A stretch of DNA of 64,000 nucleotides from Streptomyces chattanoogensis (GCF_001294335.1 NZ_LGKG01000153.1:1-64000); one strand, 5' to 3'. Positions 1-8,092 are shown, counted from the stretch's first letter. A program made the numbers and translations. The notes: generated by a model from the letters alone, not told the origin.

Positions 1-95
1 GCGTCCGGTCGGGGAGCAACGGCTCGATTCGCCTCCACTGCACATCAGTTAACGGCATACCCAGACCAACGACCGACTGATCCAAACGAAACTGC

Positions 96-335
96 CTAGG
101 TGAGGTCGAACTCCCCCTCCCGCGCCCCCAGGACGAACGCCCGCCATTCCACCGGCGTGAAGATCAGCGCCGGGATTTCCGGACTGCGGCCGTTGCGCAT
201 CGCGATATAGCCCTCGACGAAGGCGATCTGGACGTCGCCCACGCCCTGGCTGCCCGACTGCCACTCGGCGTGGGTCAGATCGAGTTCGGGCACGGTCTCG
301 CCCCTCAGCCGCTGCTCGGTGATGCTGTCGGCCAC
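96..335 (-). CDS. DUF397 domain protein
   Basis: A 79-residue protein of the DUF397 family, common in Streptomyces. It has the family layout: a W followed by Gly/Ser-rich residues, a central VEGYIAMRNGRSPEIPAL stretch, and the C-terminal signature FTPVEWRAFVLGAREGEFDL. The GTG start at 335 is chosen because GGGAGGAG lies about 7 bases upstream; the longer reading to 491 is Pro/Arg-rich and overlaps the upstream thiolase gene. DUF397 genes usually follow an XRE-type helix-turn-helix gene, and many such pairs affect development or antibiotic production. No such partner is present on the upstream side, so this copy appears orphaned unless the partner lies left of the window. Confidence 0.85.
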   Translation of the reverse strand: MADSITEQRLRGETVPELDLTHAEWQSGSQGVGDVQIAFVEGYIAMRNGRSPEIPALIFTPVEWRAFVLGAREGEFDLT

Positions 336-423
336 GTTGCCGCTCCTCCCGGTCGGTCGTCCGGGCGTCAGCGTAGTGACCGGGCCGGGGGACGGACAGG
401 GTGCGACCGGGGCCCGGGGCGGC

Positions 424-1590
424 CTAGCGGGCCGGGGGTTCGGCGCCCACCAGCCACATGGCGAAGAACTGGGCGCCGCCGCCGTAGGCATGCCCCAACG
501 CCCGCCGTGCGCCGTCGACTTGGTGCTCGCCGGCCCGGCCGCGCACCTGGAGGGCGGCCTCGGCGAAGCGGATCATTCCGGAGGCGCCGATGGGGTTGGT
601 GGACAGGACGCCGCCGGAGGGATTGACGGGGAGGCCGCCGTCCAGTTCGGTGAGGCCGGACTCGGTGAGTTTCCAGCCCTCGCCCTCGTCGGCGAAGCCC
701 AGGTTCTCCAGCCACATCGGCTCGTACCAGGAGAACGGGACGTACATCTCGACCGCGTCGATCTCGCGGCGGGGGTCGGTGATCCCGGCCTGGTGGTAGA
801 CGTCGGCGGCGCAGTCCTTGCCCGCCTGCGGGGAGACGAAGTCCTTGCCGGCGAAGAGAGTGGGTTCGCTGCGCATCGCGCCGCCGTGCACCCAGGCGGG
901 CGGGTGCGGTGCGCGGGCGGCGCCGGTGCGGTCGGTGAGGACCATCGCGCAGGCGCCGTCGGAGGAGGGGCAGGTTTCGGAGTAGCGGATGGGGTCCCAG
1001 AGCATGGGGGACGCCTGGACCTTTTCCAGGGTGAGGTCCGCTTCGTGCAGGTGGGCGTAGGGGTTCTTGAGGGCGTTGCGGCGGTCCTTGTAGGCGACGA
1101 GGGAGCCGATGGTGTCGGGGGCTCCGGTGCGGCGCATATACGCGCGGACGTGCGGCGCGAAGAATCCGCCCGCGCCGGCGAGCAGCGGCTGCTGGAAGGG
1201 GATCGGCAGGGACAGCCCCCACATCGCGTTGGACTCGGACTGCTTCTCGAAGGCCAGGGTGAGGACCGTGCGGTGCACCCGGGCGGCGACGAGGTTGGCG
1301 GCGACGAGGGCGGTGGAGCCGCCGACGGAACCCGCGGTGTGGACGCGCAGCATCGGCTTGCCCACGGCGCCGAGCGCGTCGGCCAGGTAGAGCTCCGGCA
1401 TCATCACGCCCTCGAAGAAGTCGGGGGCCTTGCCGATGACGACGGCATCGATGTCGGCCCAGGCCAAGTGGGCGTCGTCCAGGGCGCGCCGGGCGGCCTC
1501 GCGGACGAGTCCGGCGATCGATACGTCGCGCCGGGCGGCAACGTGTTTGGTCTGGCCGATGCCTACGACGGCCACGGGCTCTTTGGTCAC
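424..1590 (-). CDS. Thiolase-fold lipid-transfer protein (Ltp3-like)
   Basis: A 388-residue thiolase-superfamily protein of the lipid-transfer/SCP2-thiolase branch. The N-terminal VAVVGIGQTKH and the C-terminal VNPSGGVLSTNPIGASG and GHAYGGGAQFF motifs mark the fold. The position normally holding the nucleophilic Cys reads VHTAGSVGGS, without Cys. It is therefore more likely a retro-aldolase-type enzyme, like mycobacterial Ltp2, or a non-catalytic partner than a true thiolase. The GTG start at 1590 overlaps the upstream gene's stop (GTGA), so it is translationally coupled as the last gene of the crotonase-DUF35-thiolase-thiolase operon. This order resembles Rv3521-ltp4-ltp3 of Mycobacterium tuberculosis. 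Substrate is inferred, not shown: a branched or sterol-derived acyl-CoA. Confidence 0.85.
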   Translation of the reverse strand: MTKEPVAVVGIGQTKHVAARRDVSIAGLVREAARRALDDAHLAWADIDAVVIGKAPDFFEGVMMPELYLADALGAVGKPMLRVHTAGSVGGSTALVAANLVAARVHRTVLTLAFEKQSESNAMWGLSLPIPFQQPLLAGAGGFFAPHVRAYMRRTGAPDTIGSLVAYKDRRNALKNPYAHLHEADLTLEKVQASPMLWDPIRYSETCPSSDGACAMVLTDRTGAARAPHPPAWVHGGAMRSEPTLFAGKDFVSPQAGKDCAADVYHQAGITDPRREIDAVEMYVPFSWYEPMWLENLGFADEGEGWKLTESGLTELDGGLPVNPSGGVLSTNPIGASGMIRFAEAALQVRGRAGEHQVDGARRALGHAYGGGAQFFAMWLVGAEPPAR

Positions 1591-2657
1591 TGGGCGTCTC
1601 CTTCGAGTACGGCGACCAGGTTCTGCTGGAGGCACGGGCCGGAGGTGGCGTGGGCGAGGGCGCGGTCGGACTCCCCGCGCTGGATACGGGCGGCGGCCTC
1701 GCCCAGGCGGATGAGACCGGCGGCCATGACGGGGTTGGCGGCCAGGGCGCCGCCGGAGGGGTTGATCCGGACCTCCTCGGCGCCCGGCAGGTCGAGTTTG
1801 AGGGCGCGGCGGAGGACGACTTCCTGGGAAGTGAACGGGGCGTGCAGCTCGGCCGTGTCCACGGGCAGTTCGAAGGCTCCGGCGCGTTCGGCGGCCAGGC
1901 GGGTGGACGGGGAGTCGGTGAGGTCGCGGACGCCCAGGCTGTGGGCCTCGATGCGGTGGTCGAGGCCGCGGATCCAGGCGGGGCGGTCGCACAGCCGGCG
2001 GGCGGTGTCGCCGGCGGCGAGGACGACGGCGGCGGCGCCGTCACCGATGGGCGGGCAGTCTCCGGTGCGGAGGGGGGCGACGAGAGGGTCCCCGGGGGGT
2101 GTGGCGCCGCGGAGCTGGGCGTGCGGGTTGGCCGCGGCGGCGGTGCGGCTGCGGGCGGCGATGGCGGCCAGTTCCCGCTCGTCGGTGAGGCCCGCGTCGA
2201 TCAGTGCCCGGGCCTGGAGGGCGGCGAGCGCGACGGAGTCCGGCCAGAGCGGGGCGACGTAATACGGGTCGAGCTGGCGGGTGAGGACCTCGCGGACATC
2301 ACCGGGCGAGGTTTTGCCGTACGCGTAGACCAGGGCGGTCTCGGCCTCGCCGGTGAGGAGCTTGACCCAGGCCTCGTACAGCGCCCAGGCGCCGTCCGTC
2401 TCGACATGGGATTCGGAGATCGGCGGCCAGGCGCCGACCCCGTCCAGGGCCATGGTGAAGGAGAAGGCGCGGCCGGCGAGGTAGTCGCTGGAGCCGGAGC
2501 AGGTGAAGCCGATGTCGCCGGCCTTGAGGCCGGTCCGGGCGAGGACGTCGTGGAGCACCGGCATCAGCATTTCGACCTCGGAGAGCTCCTCGCTGGTGCG
2601 CCGGTGGCCGGTCTGGGCGAAGGCGACGACCGCGATCTCACGGATCTCACGCGTCAC
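1587..2657 (-). CDS. Thiolase-fold protein (Ltp4-like)
   Basis: A 356-residue thiolase-superfamily protein, shorter than a classical thiolase (about 390-400). Visible features are the N-terminal IAVVAFAQTGHRR, the central DGAAAVVLAAG loop and the C-terminal RINPSGGALAANPVMAAGL motif. The usual active-site Cys region reads ESHVETDGAWAL, so the nucleophile is again missing. Two adjacent Cys-less thiolase-fold proteins next to a DUF35 protein suggest an obligate complex, as known for acyl-CoA aldolases and lipid-transfer proteins. Start GTG 2657 and stop overlap both neighbours by GTGA, which points to tight translational coupling. Confidence 0.85.
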   Translation of the reverse strand: MTREIREIAVVAFAQTGHRRTSEELSEVEMLMPVLHDVLARTGLKAGDIGFTCSGSSDYLAGRAFSFTMALDGVGAWPPISESHVETDGAWALYEAWVKLLTGEAETALVYAYGKTSPGDVREVLTRQLDPYYVAPLWPDSVALAALQARALIDAGLTDERELAAIAARSRTAAAANPHAQLRGATPPGDPLVAPLRTGDCPPIGDGAAAVVLAAGDTARRLCDRPAWIRGLDHRIEAHSLGVRDLTDSPSTRLAAERAGAFELPVDTAELHAPFTSQEVVLRRALKLDLPGAEEVRINPSGGALAANPVMAAGLIRLGEAAARIQRGESDRALAHATSGPCLQQNLVAVLEGDAQ

Positions 2658-3595
2658 AGCAGCTCCTTGTAGGTGTCGTACTCCGCGTCGGGTTCGCCGG
2701 TGGGCCGGTAGTGGTCGGGGAAGCGGGCCCCTTCCGTCCACACCGGTTCGACGCGCAGGCCCATGCGCACCTGGTCGTAGGGCATGCCGCCGATACGGGC
2801 GTGCAGCGCGAGGTCGGCCCCGTCGAGGGCGATGTGGGCGTAGACGTAGGGGACTTCGATGTCGAGGTTCTTCGCCTTGATGTTGACGATGCAGAAGGTG
2901 GTGACCGTGCCGCGCGGACCCACCTCGACCTGCTCCGACGTGGCGACGCCACAGGTGGGGCAGGCGCCTCGGGGCGGGACGTACACCTTCCGGCAGGACG
3001 GGCAGCGTTCGCCGACCGTGCGCCGTCCGGAGAGGGCGTGGAGGTAGGCGGACTGGGCGCGGCCCGGCGAGTAGGTGTAGTCGAGGCGGGCGGCGGCGAC
3101 GATGCCCGTGACCGCGTCCTCGAACTCGCCGGTGTGGCCGGTGCGTTGGGCCGGTTCGCCGTCGTACGGCTCGAAGCAGGCGATGTCGGTGATGGCGCCG
3201 GTGCGCTCCTCGGCCCAGCGGACGCGGACGCGCATGCCGGTGTGTACGGCGTCCTGGCCGGGGGCGTCGAGGGCGTGCAGGAGGGCGGTGTCGGCACCGT
3301 CGAGGCGGACCAGCACCCAGGCGAAGGGGGTGCCGAGGGGCTGGCCGCGGCGGGGGTGGTGGTTCCATGCCCAGGTGGTGACCGTGCCGGTGGGCGCGAC
3401 CTCGACGAGGTCGCGGAGTTCCTCGGCGGTGACGGGGTCGTACTCGACGGGCGGGACGAGCGTGCGGCTGTCGACGGTCTTCACCCCGAGGACGACACGC
3501 TCGCGCAGGCCGGTCAGGAAGGCGCTCTGGACGGGGCCGAGGGAGCGGGTGAAGGGGAATTCGACGGCGAGGGGGGCTTTGAGGACTTCGGGCAT
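2654..3595 (-). CDS. Tandem DUF35 (Zn-ribbon/OB-fold) acyl-CoA-associated protein
   Basis: A 313-residue protein with two DUF35-type modules. The N-terminal module (about 10-140) has an OB-fold-like part but no Cys ribbon. The C-terminal module (about 175-300) has a rubredoxin-like zinc ribbon with C198, C201, C212 and C215 (CPSC...CPTC) followed by an OB fold (GPRGTVTTF...). DUF35 proteins bind thiolase-like lyases and hydratases and help hold acyl-CoA, as with ChsH2 and Ltp2. It lies 33 bp after the crotonase stop and overlaps the next gene. The likely role is scaffold or activator for the two downstream thiolase-fold proteins. The degenerate first ribbon suggests duplication with loss of one zinc site. 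Confidence 0.88.
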   Translation of the reverse strand: MPEVLKAPLAVEFPFTRSLGPVQSAFLTGLRERVVLGVKTVDSRTLVPPVEYDPVTAEELRDLVEVAPTGTVTTWAWNHHPRRGQPLGTPFAWVLVRLDGADTALLHALDAPGQDAVHTGMRVRVRWAEERTGAITDIACFEPYDGEPAQRTGHTGEFEDAVTGIVAAARLDYTYSPGRAQSAYLHALSGRRTVGERCPSCRKVYVPPRGACPTCGVATSEQVEVGPRGTVTTFCIVNIKAKNLDIEVPYVYAHIALDGADLALHARIGGMPYDQVRMGLRVEPVWTEGARFPDHYRPTGEPDAEYDTYKELL

Positions 3596-3628
3596 GCCGA
3601 TCTCCTTGGGAAGCCGGGCCTGTGGGGC

Positions 3629-4537
3629 TCAGGCTCGTTTGTAGACGGGCGGTCGCTTCTCCGCGAAGGCGCGGGCGCCCTCCTTGGCGTCGGCGGTGTC
3701 GAAGACGGGCCAGCCGCGGGCGAGTTCGGCCTGGAGTCCGTCGGCCTCGGTCATCTCCGCGGTCTCGTGGACGGATGCCTTGACGGCCTCGACGGCGAGC
3801 GGTCCGCACGCATTGATCCGCTCCGCGATCTCCAGGGCCTTGTCGAGCGCGGTGCCGTCGGGGACCACATGGCCGATCAGGCCGATGCGTGCGGCCTCGG
3901 GTGCCGGGTACGGCCGGCCGGTGAGCAGCATCTCCAGGGCGTGGGTCCGCGGGATCTGGCGGGCGAGGCGGACGGTGGAGCCGCCGATGGGGAACAGTCC
4001 GCGCCGCACCTCGTAGAGGCCGAAGGTGGCGCCCTCGCCCGCGACGCGGATATCGGTGCCCTGGAGGATCTCCGTCCCCCCGGCGACGCAGTGCCCCTCG
4101 ACGGCGGCGATCACCGGTTTGCGGGGGCGGTGGTGCCGCAGCATCGCCTTCCAGTGCAGGTCGGGGTCGGCACGCAGCCGCTCGCGGTACTGCTCGCCCG
4201 CCATGCCGTCTCCGGCCAGGGCCTTGAGGTCCATCCCGGCGCAGAAGGCGCCGCCGGCGCCGGTGAGGACGATGGAGCGGACCGCGTCGTCCTCGTCGGC
4301 CGCGACCCAGCCGTCGTACAGTCCCACCAGCATCGGCAGCGAGAGCGCGTTCTTCGCCTCCGGCCGGTTGAGGGTGAGCACCAGCGTCGCGCCGACCCGC
4401 GTCATCGTCAGATGTTCCGTACCGCCCGTATCGCCGACACCGTCCGCGCCGGCGCTCCTGTCCGTGCCACCGGCCTTGCCTGCGCCACCAACCTTGCCTG
4501 TGCCACCGGCCTCGTCCGTCGTATCGATCCCGCCCAT
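3629..4537 (-). CDS. Enoyl-CoA hydratase/crotonase family protein (EchA19-like)
   Basis: A 302-residue crotonase, first gene of the minus-strand operon. The core has TLNRPEAKNALS, the CoA/oxyanion segment GAFCAGMDLKAL, and the second oxyanion loop EGHCVAGGTEI. The likely catalytic Glu lies in GLYEVRRGLFPIGG. The start at 4537 is preferred because GGGAGGA lies just upstream. It gives an unusual N-terminal extension of about 40 residues rich in GG-T/A-GK-type repeats before the fold begins near TEHLTMTRVG. A second ATG at 4405 would give a normal-length protein but lacks a good ribosome site. Next to a FadD19-like ligase, it probably hydrates an enoyl-CoA from a sterol-like or branched side chain. 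Confidence 0.88.
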   Translation of the reverse strand: MGGIDTTDEAGGTGKVGGAGKAGGTDRSAGADGVGDTGGTEHLTMTRVGATLVLTLNRPEAKNALSLPMLVGLYDGWVAADEDDAVRSIVLTGAGGAFCAGMDLKALAGDGMAGEQYRERLRADPDLHWKAMLRHHRPRKPVIAAVEGHCVAGGTEILQGTDIRVAGEGATFGLYEVRRGLFPIGGSTVRLARQIPRTHALEMLLTGRPYPAPEAARIGLIGHVVPDGTALDKALEIAERINACGPLAVEAVKASVHETAEMTEADGLQAELARGWPVFDTADAKEGARAFAEKRPPVYKRA

Positions 4538-4559
4538 TCCGTCCTCCCGTCTCACGGCG

Positions 4560-4573
4560 TAGAACAGGTTGCA
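4560..4573. promoter_or_regulatory. KstR-type operator (TNNAACNNGTTNNA)
   Basis: The sequence TAGAACAGGTTGCA fits the 14-bp KstR consensus TNNAACNNGTTNNA at every fixed position. It sits 22 bp before the crotonase start and in the shared promoter of the divergent FadD19-like gene. KstR is the TetR-family repressor of sterol catabolism in mycobacteria and rhodococci, released by 3-oxo-steroid-CoA. The target genes here match its regulon. No kstR gene was identified in the window. Confidence 0.6.
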
Positions 4574-4600
4574 GTAGCCGCACGGCGACTTCAAGGCTTT

Positions 4601-4617
4601 TCTGACACACAGTCAGA
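4601..4617. promoter_or_regulatory. Inverted repeat TCTGA-N7-TCAGA, candidate operator
   Basis: TCTGAC, ACACA, GTCAGA form a perfect inverted repeat with flanking T/A bases, inside the 188-bp divergent promoter. The same TCTGA-N7-TCAGA layout occurs at 15352-15374 before another CoA-related operon. It is probably the site of a dimeric repressor, TetR-type by size, different from the KstR-type site 28 bp away. Confidence 0.55.
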
Positions 4618-4725
4618 TTTCTTGGCTCCGGGCCTTCCCTGCTCCTCTCCCCGGCGCTCTAATGACCGCCGGGGTCCGGTCCGGCGGGCCGGACCGAGCC
4701 GCTGGCCGCACGGTCTGGAGGAGAC

Positions 4726-6354
4726 ATGGAGTACAACCTTGCCGACCTCTTCGAGTCGATCGTCGACACGGTCCCCGACCGCGAGGCGCTGGTGTACGCC
4801 GACCATCCGGGAACCGGCGCCGAACGCCGTCTGACGTACGCGGAACTCGACCGCGCCGCCAACCGCCTCGCCCACCATCTGCACGACCACGGCATCGGCC
4901 CCGGCCAGCACGTCGGACTGCATCTCTACAACGGCATCGCCTACCTCCAGGCCGTCTACGCCTGCCTGAAGATCCGGGCCGTCCCGGTGAACGTCAACTA
5001 CCGCTATGTCGAAGAGGAGCTGGTCTACCTCTACCGGGATGCGGACCTGGTGGGCCTGGTCTTCGACGCGGAGTTCACCGAGCGGGTGGCAGCGGCCCTC
5101 CCCCAGGCGCCCGGGCTGCGGCATCTCGTCCGGGTCGGCACACCGCCCGCCGGCGCCCCCGAGCCGGCGATCGCCCCCGTCGCGCTCGAGGACGCCGAGG
5201 CCTCCGGTTCGCCCGCGCGCGGTTTCGGACCGCGGTCCGCCGACGACCAGATCGTCATCTACACCGGCGGCACCACGGGGATGCCCAAGGGCGTGATGTG
5301 GCGCCACGAGGACATCTTCTTCTCCGGCATGGGCGGCGGGGCCCCGACCGGCGAGCCGGTGAAACGGCCGCAGGAACTGGCCGAGCGCGTCGCCGCGGGC
5401 GGCGACGGCATCGTCTTCTTCCCCACGCCCCCGCTGATGCACGGCACGTCCACCCTCACCGCGTTCATCGCCTTCCACTTCGGCCAGAAGGTCGTCATCC
5501 ATCGCAAGTACGTGCCGGAGGAGGTGCTGCGGACCATCGCACGCGAGAAGGTCACCAGCGTGTCGCTGGTCGGCGATGCGATGCTGCGCCCGCTCGTCGA
5601 CGCGCTCGGCGGTCCGCTCCGGGGCACCGACTGCTCGTCCCTCTTCAGCGTCAGCAGCTCCGGCGCGATCCTCTCCGAGACCGTACGGGCCCAGTTCAGC
5701 GCGCTGGTCCCGGACGTCATGCTGCTCAACAACTTCGGCTCCTCGGAATCGGGGTTCAACGGCACCGCGACGGACGACTCCGGGCCGGAGGCCGGGTTCC
5801 GGCTGCGGGTCAACGCCCGTACGGCGGTGGTGGATCCGGTGACTCATGAGCCGGTACCGGCGGGCGAGCCCGGCCGTCTCGCGCTGCGCGGGCACGTCCC
5901 CCTGGGCTACTACAACGATCCGGCGAAGACCGCCGAGACGTTCTTCGAGGCGGACGGGGACCGGTGGGTGCTGCTGGGCGATATGGCGACCGTGGATGCG
6001 GAGGGCATCGTCACCGTCCTCGGCCGGGGTTCGCAGTGCATCAACTCCGGCGGGGAGAAGGTCTATCCGGAGGAGGTCGAGCAGGCGCTGAAGGCCCATC
6101 CGGATGTGTACGACGCGCTGGTGGCGGGCGTACCGGACGGCCGGTGGGGAAACCGGGTCGCGGCGGTGGTGCAACTCCGCGACGGCTGCGGCCCGCTGGA
6201 CCTGGCCGGCGTACAGGCCCATTGCCGTACCCGGCTCGCCGGATACAAGATCCCGCGGGCCGTGGTCTTCACCGACCGCATCCAGCGCTCACCCAGCGGC
6301 AAGGCGGACTACCGCTGGGCAAAGGCGGTGGTGACGGGCGAACGGGAGGGGTGA
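4726..6354 (+). CDS. Acyl-CoA ligase, FadD19-like
   Basis: A 542-residue ANL-superfamily ligase forming an acyl-AMP and then acyl-CoA. Motifs are the P-loop YTGGTTGMPKG from about residue 179 followed by VMWRHEDI, the hinge region GRGSQCINSGGEKVYPEEVE near 435, and the C-terminal catalytic Lys near 526 in RSPSGKADYRW. The MWRHED and SSESGF features and overall length resemble mycobacterial FadD19, the sterol side-chain CoA ligase. GGAGGAG lies 6 bases before the ATG. It is divergent from the crotonase-DUF35-thiolase operon and shares its KstR-type and TCTGA-N7-TCAGA sites. The exact substrate is inferred; long-chain or branched acids are alternatives. Confidence 0.9.
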   Translation: MEYNLADLFESIVDTVPDREALVYADHPGTGAERRLTYAELDRAANRLAHHLHDHGIGPGQHVGLHLYNGIAYLQAVYACLKIRAVPVNVNYRYVEEELVYLYRDADLVGLVFDAEFTERVAAALPQAPGLRHLVRVGTPPAGAPEPAIAPVALEDAEASGSPARGFGPRSADDQIVIYTGGTTGMPKGVMWRHEDIFFSGMGGGAPTGEPVKRPQELAERVAAGGDGIVFFPTPPLMHGTSTLTAFIAFHFGQKVVIHRKYVPEEVLRTIAREKVTSVSLVGDAMLRPLVDALGGPLRGTDCSSLFSVSSSGAILSETVRAQFSALVPDVMLLNNFGSSESGFNGTATDDSGPEAGFRLRVNARTAVVDPVTHEPVPAGEPGRLALRGHVPLGYYNDPAKTAETFFEADGDRWVLLGDMATVDAEGIVTVLGRGSQCINSGGEKVYPEEVEQALKAHPDVYDALVAGVPDGRWGNRVAAVVQLRDGCGPLDLAGVQAHCRTRLAGYKIPRAVVFTDRIQRSPSGKADYRWAKAVVTGEREG

Positions 6355-6464
6355 GGAGGGGGAGACGGGGACTGCTGCCGGAATACCGCGCGGAACGGGA
6401 ACTCCACGCAGCCGGGAATACCGCGCAGGCCCGTCGCGTTGTGGCCTGCAAGGGGCGCTCGCGT

Positions 6465-6498
6465 CCCCTAGGGGATCTGTTCGAACAACCCCTAGGGG
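6465..6498. terminator. Nested palindromes, probable bidirectional terminator
   Basis: Two copies of the perfect palindrome CCCCTAGGGG (6465-6474 and 6489-6498) flank a third palindrome, TGTTCGAACA (6478-6487). The whole can fold as one large stem or several small ones. It lies between two convergent genes, so termination is the simplest role. The second copy, ACCCCTAGGGGTA, also looks like the GC-rich operators bound by copper-sensing CsoR-type repressors, but no start codon faces it. Confidence 0.5.
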
Positions 6499-6511
6499 TA
6501 CGCCCCATGGG

Positions 6512-7165
6512 TCACCCGGCACCGCAGACCGAGCGCAGCGCGCGGGCCAGCGCGACGGTGTGCAGTGCGTCCAGGTGCCGCTCCTGCCGTACGAGGACGG
6601 CGGCTCCCGTCAGCACCGGACCGCAGTACGGCGCGGAGCGGGCGCGCGGTGAAGCGGCGACGGCCCGGACAAGTTCGCCGTTGAGGCGATTGATCTTCTC
6701 CCGCACCTTGCCGAGGTCCGGCCGCTCGGCGGGCGCCTGCGACGGGTCGGCTTGCCACTTCCGGAACAGGCCGCGCTGGACGACCTTGTTCGCCTCGATC
6801 TGGTCCCGGAAGATCCGCACCGTCGCCTCGGGATCGGCGCCCCACTGCCGCGCCTGCTCCGCCGCCGAGTCCAGCACCATCTGCTCCCTGGCCGGATCGT
6901 CGATCGGGCTCCCGGTGCCCCACTTCGCCGCGGCCACCAGATCGCCGGTGGCCAGCCGCTCGGCGGACAGCGCGGCGAGAGGCCGGAGTTGGGCGTACGG
7001 GGAGTGGGTGCCGTACGGGGAGGGGGCGGTGTGCGCGGTGGCGGCGGGCGCGGCGGCCGCTGCCGGGTGCGCCGGGGCCGCGGCGGCACCGCCCGCTCCG
7101 GTGAACACAAGGGTCGCGGTGGCACCGGCGACAAGCGCGCGGCGCAGAAAGCCGGTCGGCGGCAC
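6512..7165 (-). CDS. Secreted chorismate mutase (AroQ-gamma type)
   Basis: A 217-residue exported chorismate mutase converting chorismate to prephenate. The N-terminus chosen here (GTG at 7165, behind AGAAAGG) is a clean Sec signal: PPTGFLRR, a hydrophobic run and an AAAA cleavage region. The mature protein has the all-helical AroQ-gamma signature: LAAAKW-like VAAAKWGTGSPIDDP, then Q-W-G-A-D-P-E-A, RIFRDQIEANKVVQ and the Arg/Lys/Gln catalytic set. An upstream ATG at 7243 would add 26 residues and hide the signal. It is convergent with the FadD19-like gene. Why bacteria export this enzyme is unclear even for well-studied members of the family. Confidence 0.85.
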   Translation of the reverse strand: MPPTGFLRRALVAGATATLVFTGAGGAAAAPAHPAAAAAPAATAHTAPSPYGTHSPYAQLRPLAALSAERLATGDLVAAAKWGTGSPIDDPAREQMVLDSAAEQARQWGADPEATVRIFRDQIEANKVVQRGLFRKWQADPSQAPAERPDLGKVREKINRLNGELVRAVAASPRARSAPYCGPVLTGAAVLVRQERHLDALHTVALARALRSVCGAG

Positions 7166-7312
7166 ATTCGGCCTTTCTCTCACCCGGGTTCCGTCCCGCG
7201 CCGGGGGGGTCGACTGCGGGGCGACCGGGGATGGGCTGGGCACGTCACCCTATGGCCATGCCGCACCCCAGGGCGAGACCGCTTCGGCCCGGCCGTCCTG
7301 CCCGGCGCCACA

Positions 7313-8011
7313 TCACGGACGCGACGTCAGGAAGGACGTCACCGCCGCGAGGAACTCGCCCGGCCGCTCCTCGTGGACGAGATGGCCGCCGCCCTCGACC
7401 GTCACCAGGCGGGCGTCGGGGATCCGGTCGGCCATCTCGGCGAGGTGATGCTGCGGGACGGGGCTGGTGGGGCCGCCGCCGATGACGAGGGTGGGTGCGC
7501 TGATCTGCTCGAGGGCGTCCCACCACAGGGGGTCGGGGGCATTGCGCTCGGCCGCCACCGCGGACTCCGCGCGCCGGTCGAAGGACTGCGGGCCCGTCGG
7601 CGCCCCGGGCGCTTCGCGGGGCGGGTCGGCGGGGTGCGGTGGCGCGGCTTCCTCGAGGACCAGCCGGGCCACCAGCTCCGGGCGGGCCGCGGCCAGCAAC
7701 AGGGCCGCCATCGCACCCAGCGAGTGCCCGATGAGGGTCACCCGTCCCAGGCCGAGGGCGGTGACGAACCCGATCGCGTCGTCCCGCCAGCGCGCGAGGC
7801 CGTACTCCCCCGGCCAGTCGCTGTGGCCGTGGCCGCGCTGGTCGAGGGCGTACACGCGGTGCGTACCGGCGAGCCGGCCGACCACACCGCGCCAGTCCTC
7901 GCCGTCCTCCCCGAGGCAGTGCAGCAGTACCGCCGGGGGCGCGCCCGGCTCACCCCACACCCGGTATGCCAGCCGGACCTCACCCACCTGCACATTCCGT
8001 ACGTCACTCAT
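7313..8011 (-). CDS. Alpha/beta-fold hydrolase
   Basis: A 232-residue alpha/beta hydrolase. Visible are the oxyanion HCLGEDGEDW segment, the DQRGHGHSDWPGEYG strand-turn, the nucleophile elbow GHSLGA with its Ser, and the C-terminal catalytic His in GGGHLVHEE. The ATG at 8011 is chosen; the upstream extension to 8089 is Arg-rich with no support. It is divergent from paaK and shares the inverted repeat at 8093-8110, so it may be co-regulated with phenylacetate activation, for example as a thioesterase or ester hydrolase. The substrate cannot be read from sequence. Confidence 0.85.
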   Translation of the reverse strand: MSDVRNVQVGEVRLAYRVWGEPGAPPAVLLHCLGEDGEDWRGVVGRLAGTHRVYALDQRGHGHSDWPGEYGLARWRDDAIGFVTALGLGRVTLIGHSLGAMAALLLAAARPELVARLVLEEAAPPHPADPPREAPGAPTGPQSFDRRAESAVAAERNAPDPLWWDALEQISAPTLVIGGGPTSPVPQHHLAEMADRIPDARLVTVEGGGHLVHEERPGEFLAAVTSFLTSRP

Positions 8012-8092
8012 GCGCCGGACGCTACCCGGGAGCTCTCTGCGGCACGCCCCTTGACGTGTTCGCCGCGCGCTGATTACTTGGATCCGCATTCA

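Noticed and set aside
1587..4610. Very long minus-strand reading frame of about 1000 residues
   Set aside because: Only its last 356 residues are a real protein (thiolase-fold, starting at GTG 2657). The rest is Arg/Pro-rich shadow sequence antisense or out of frame to the crotonase and DUF35 genes.
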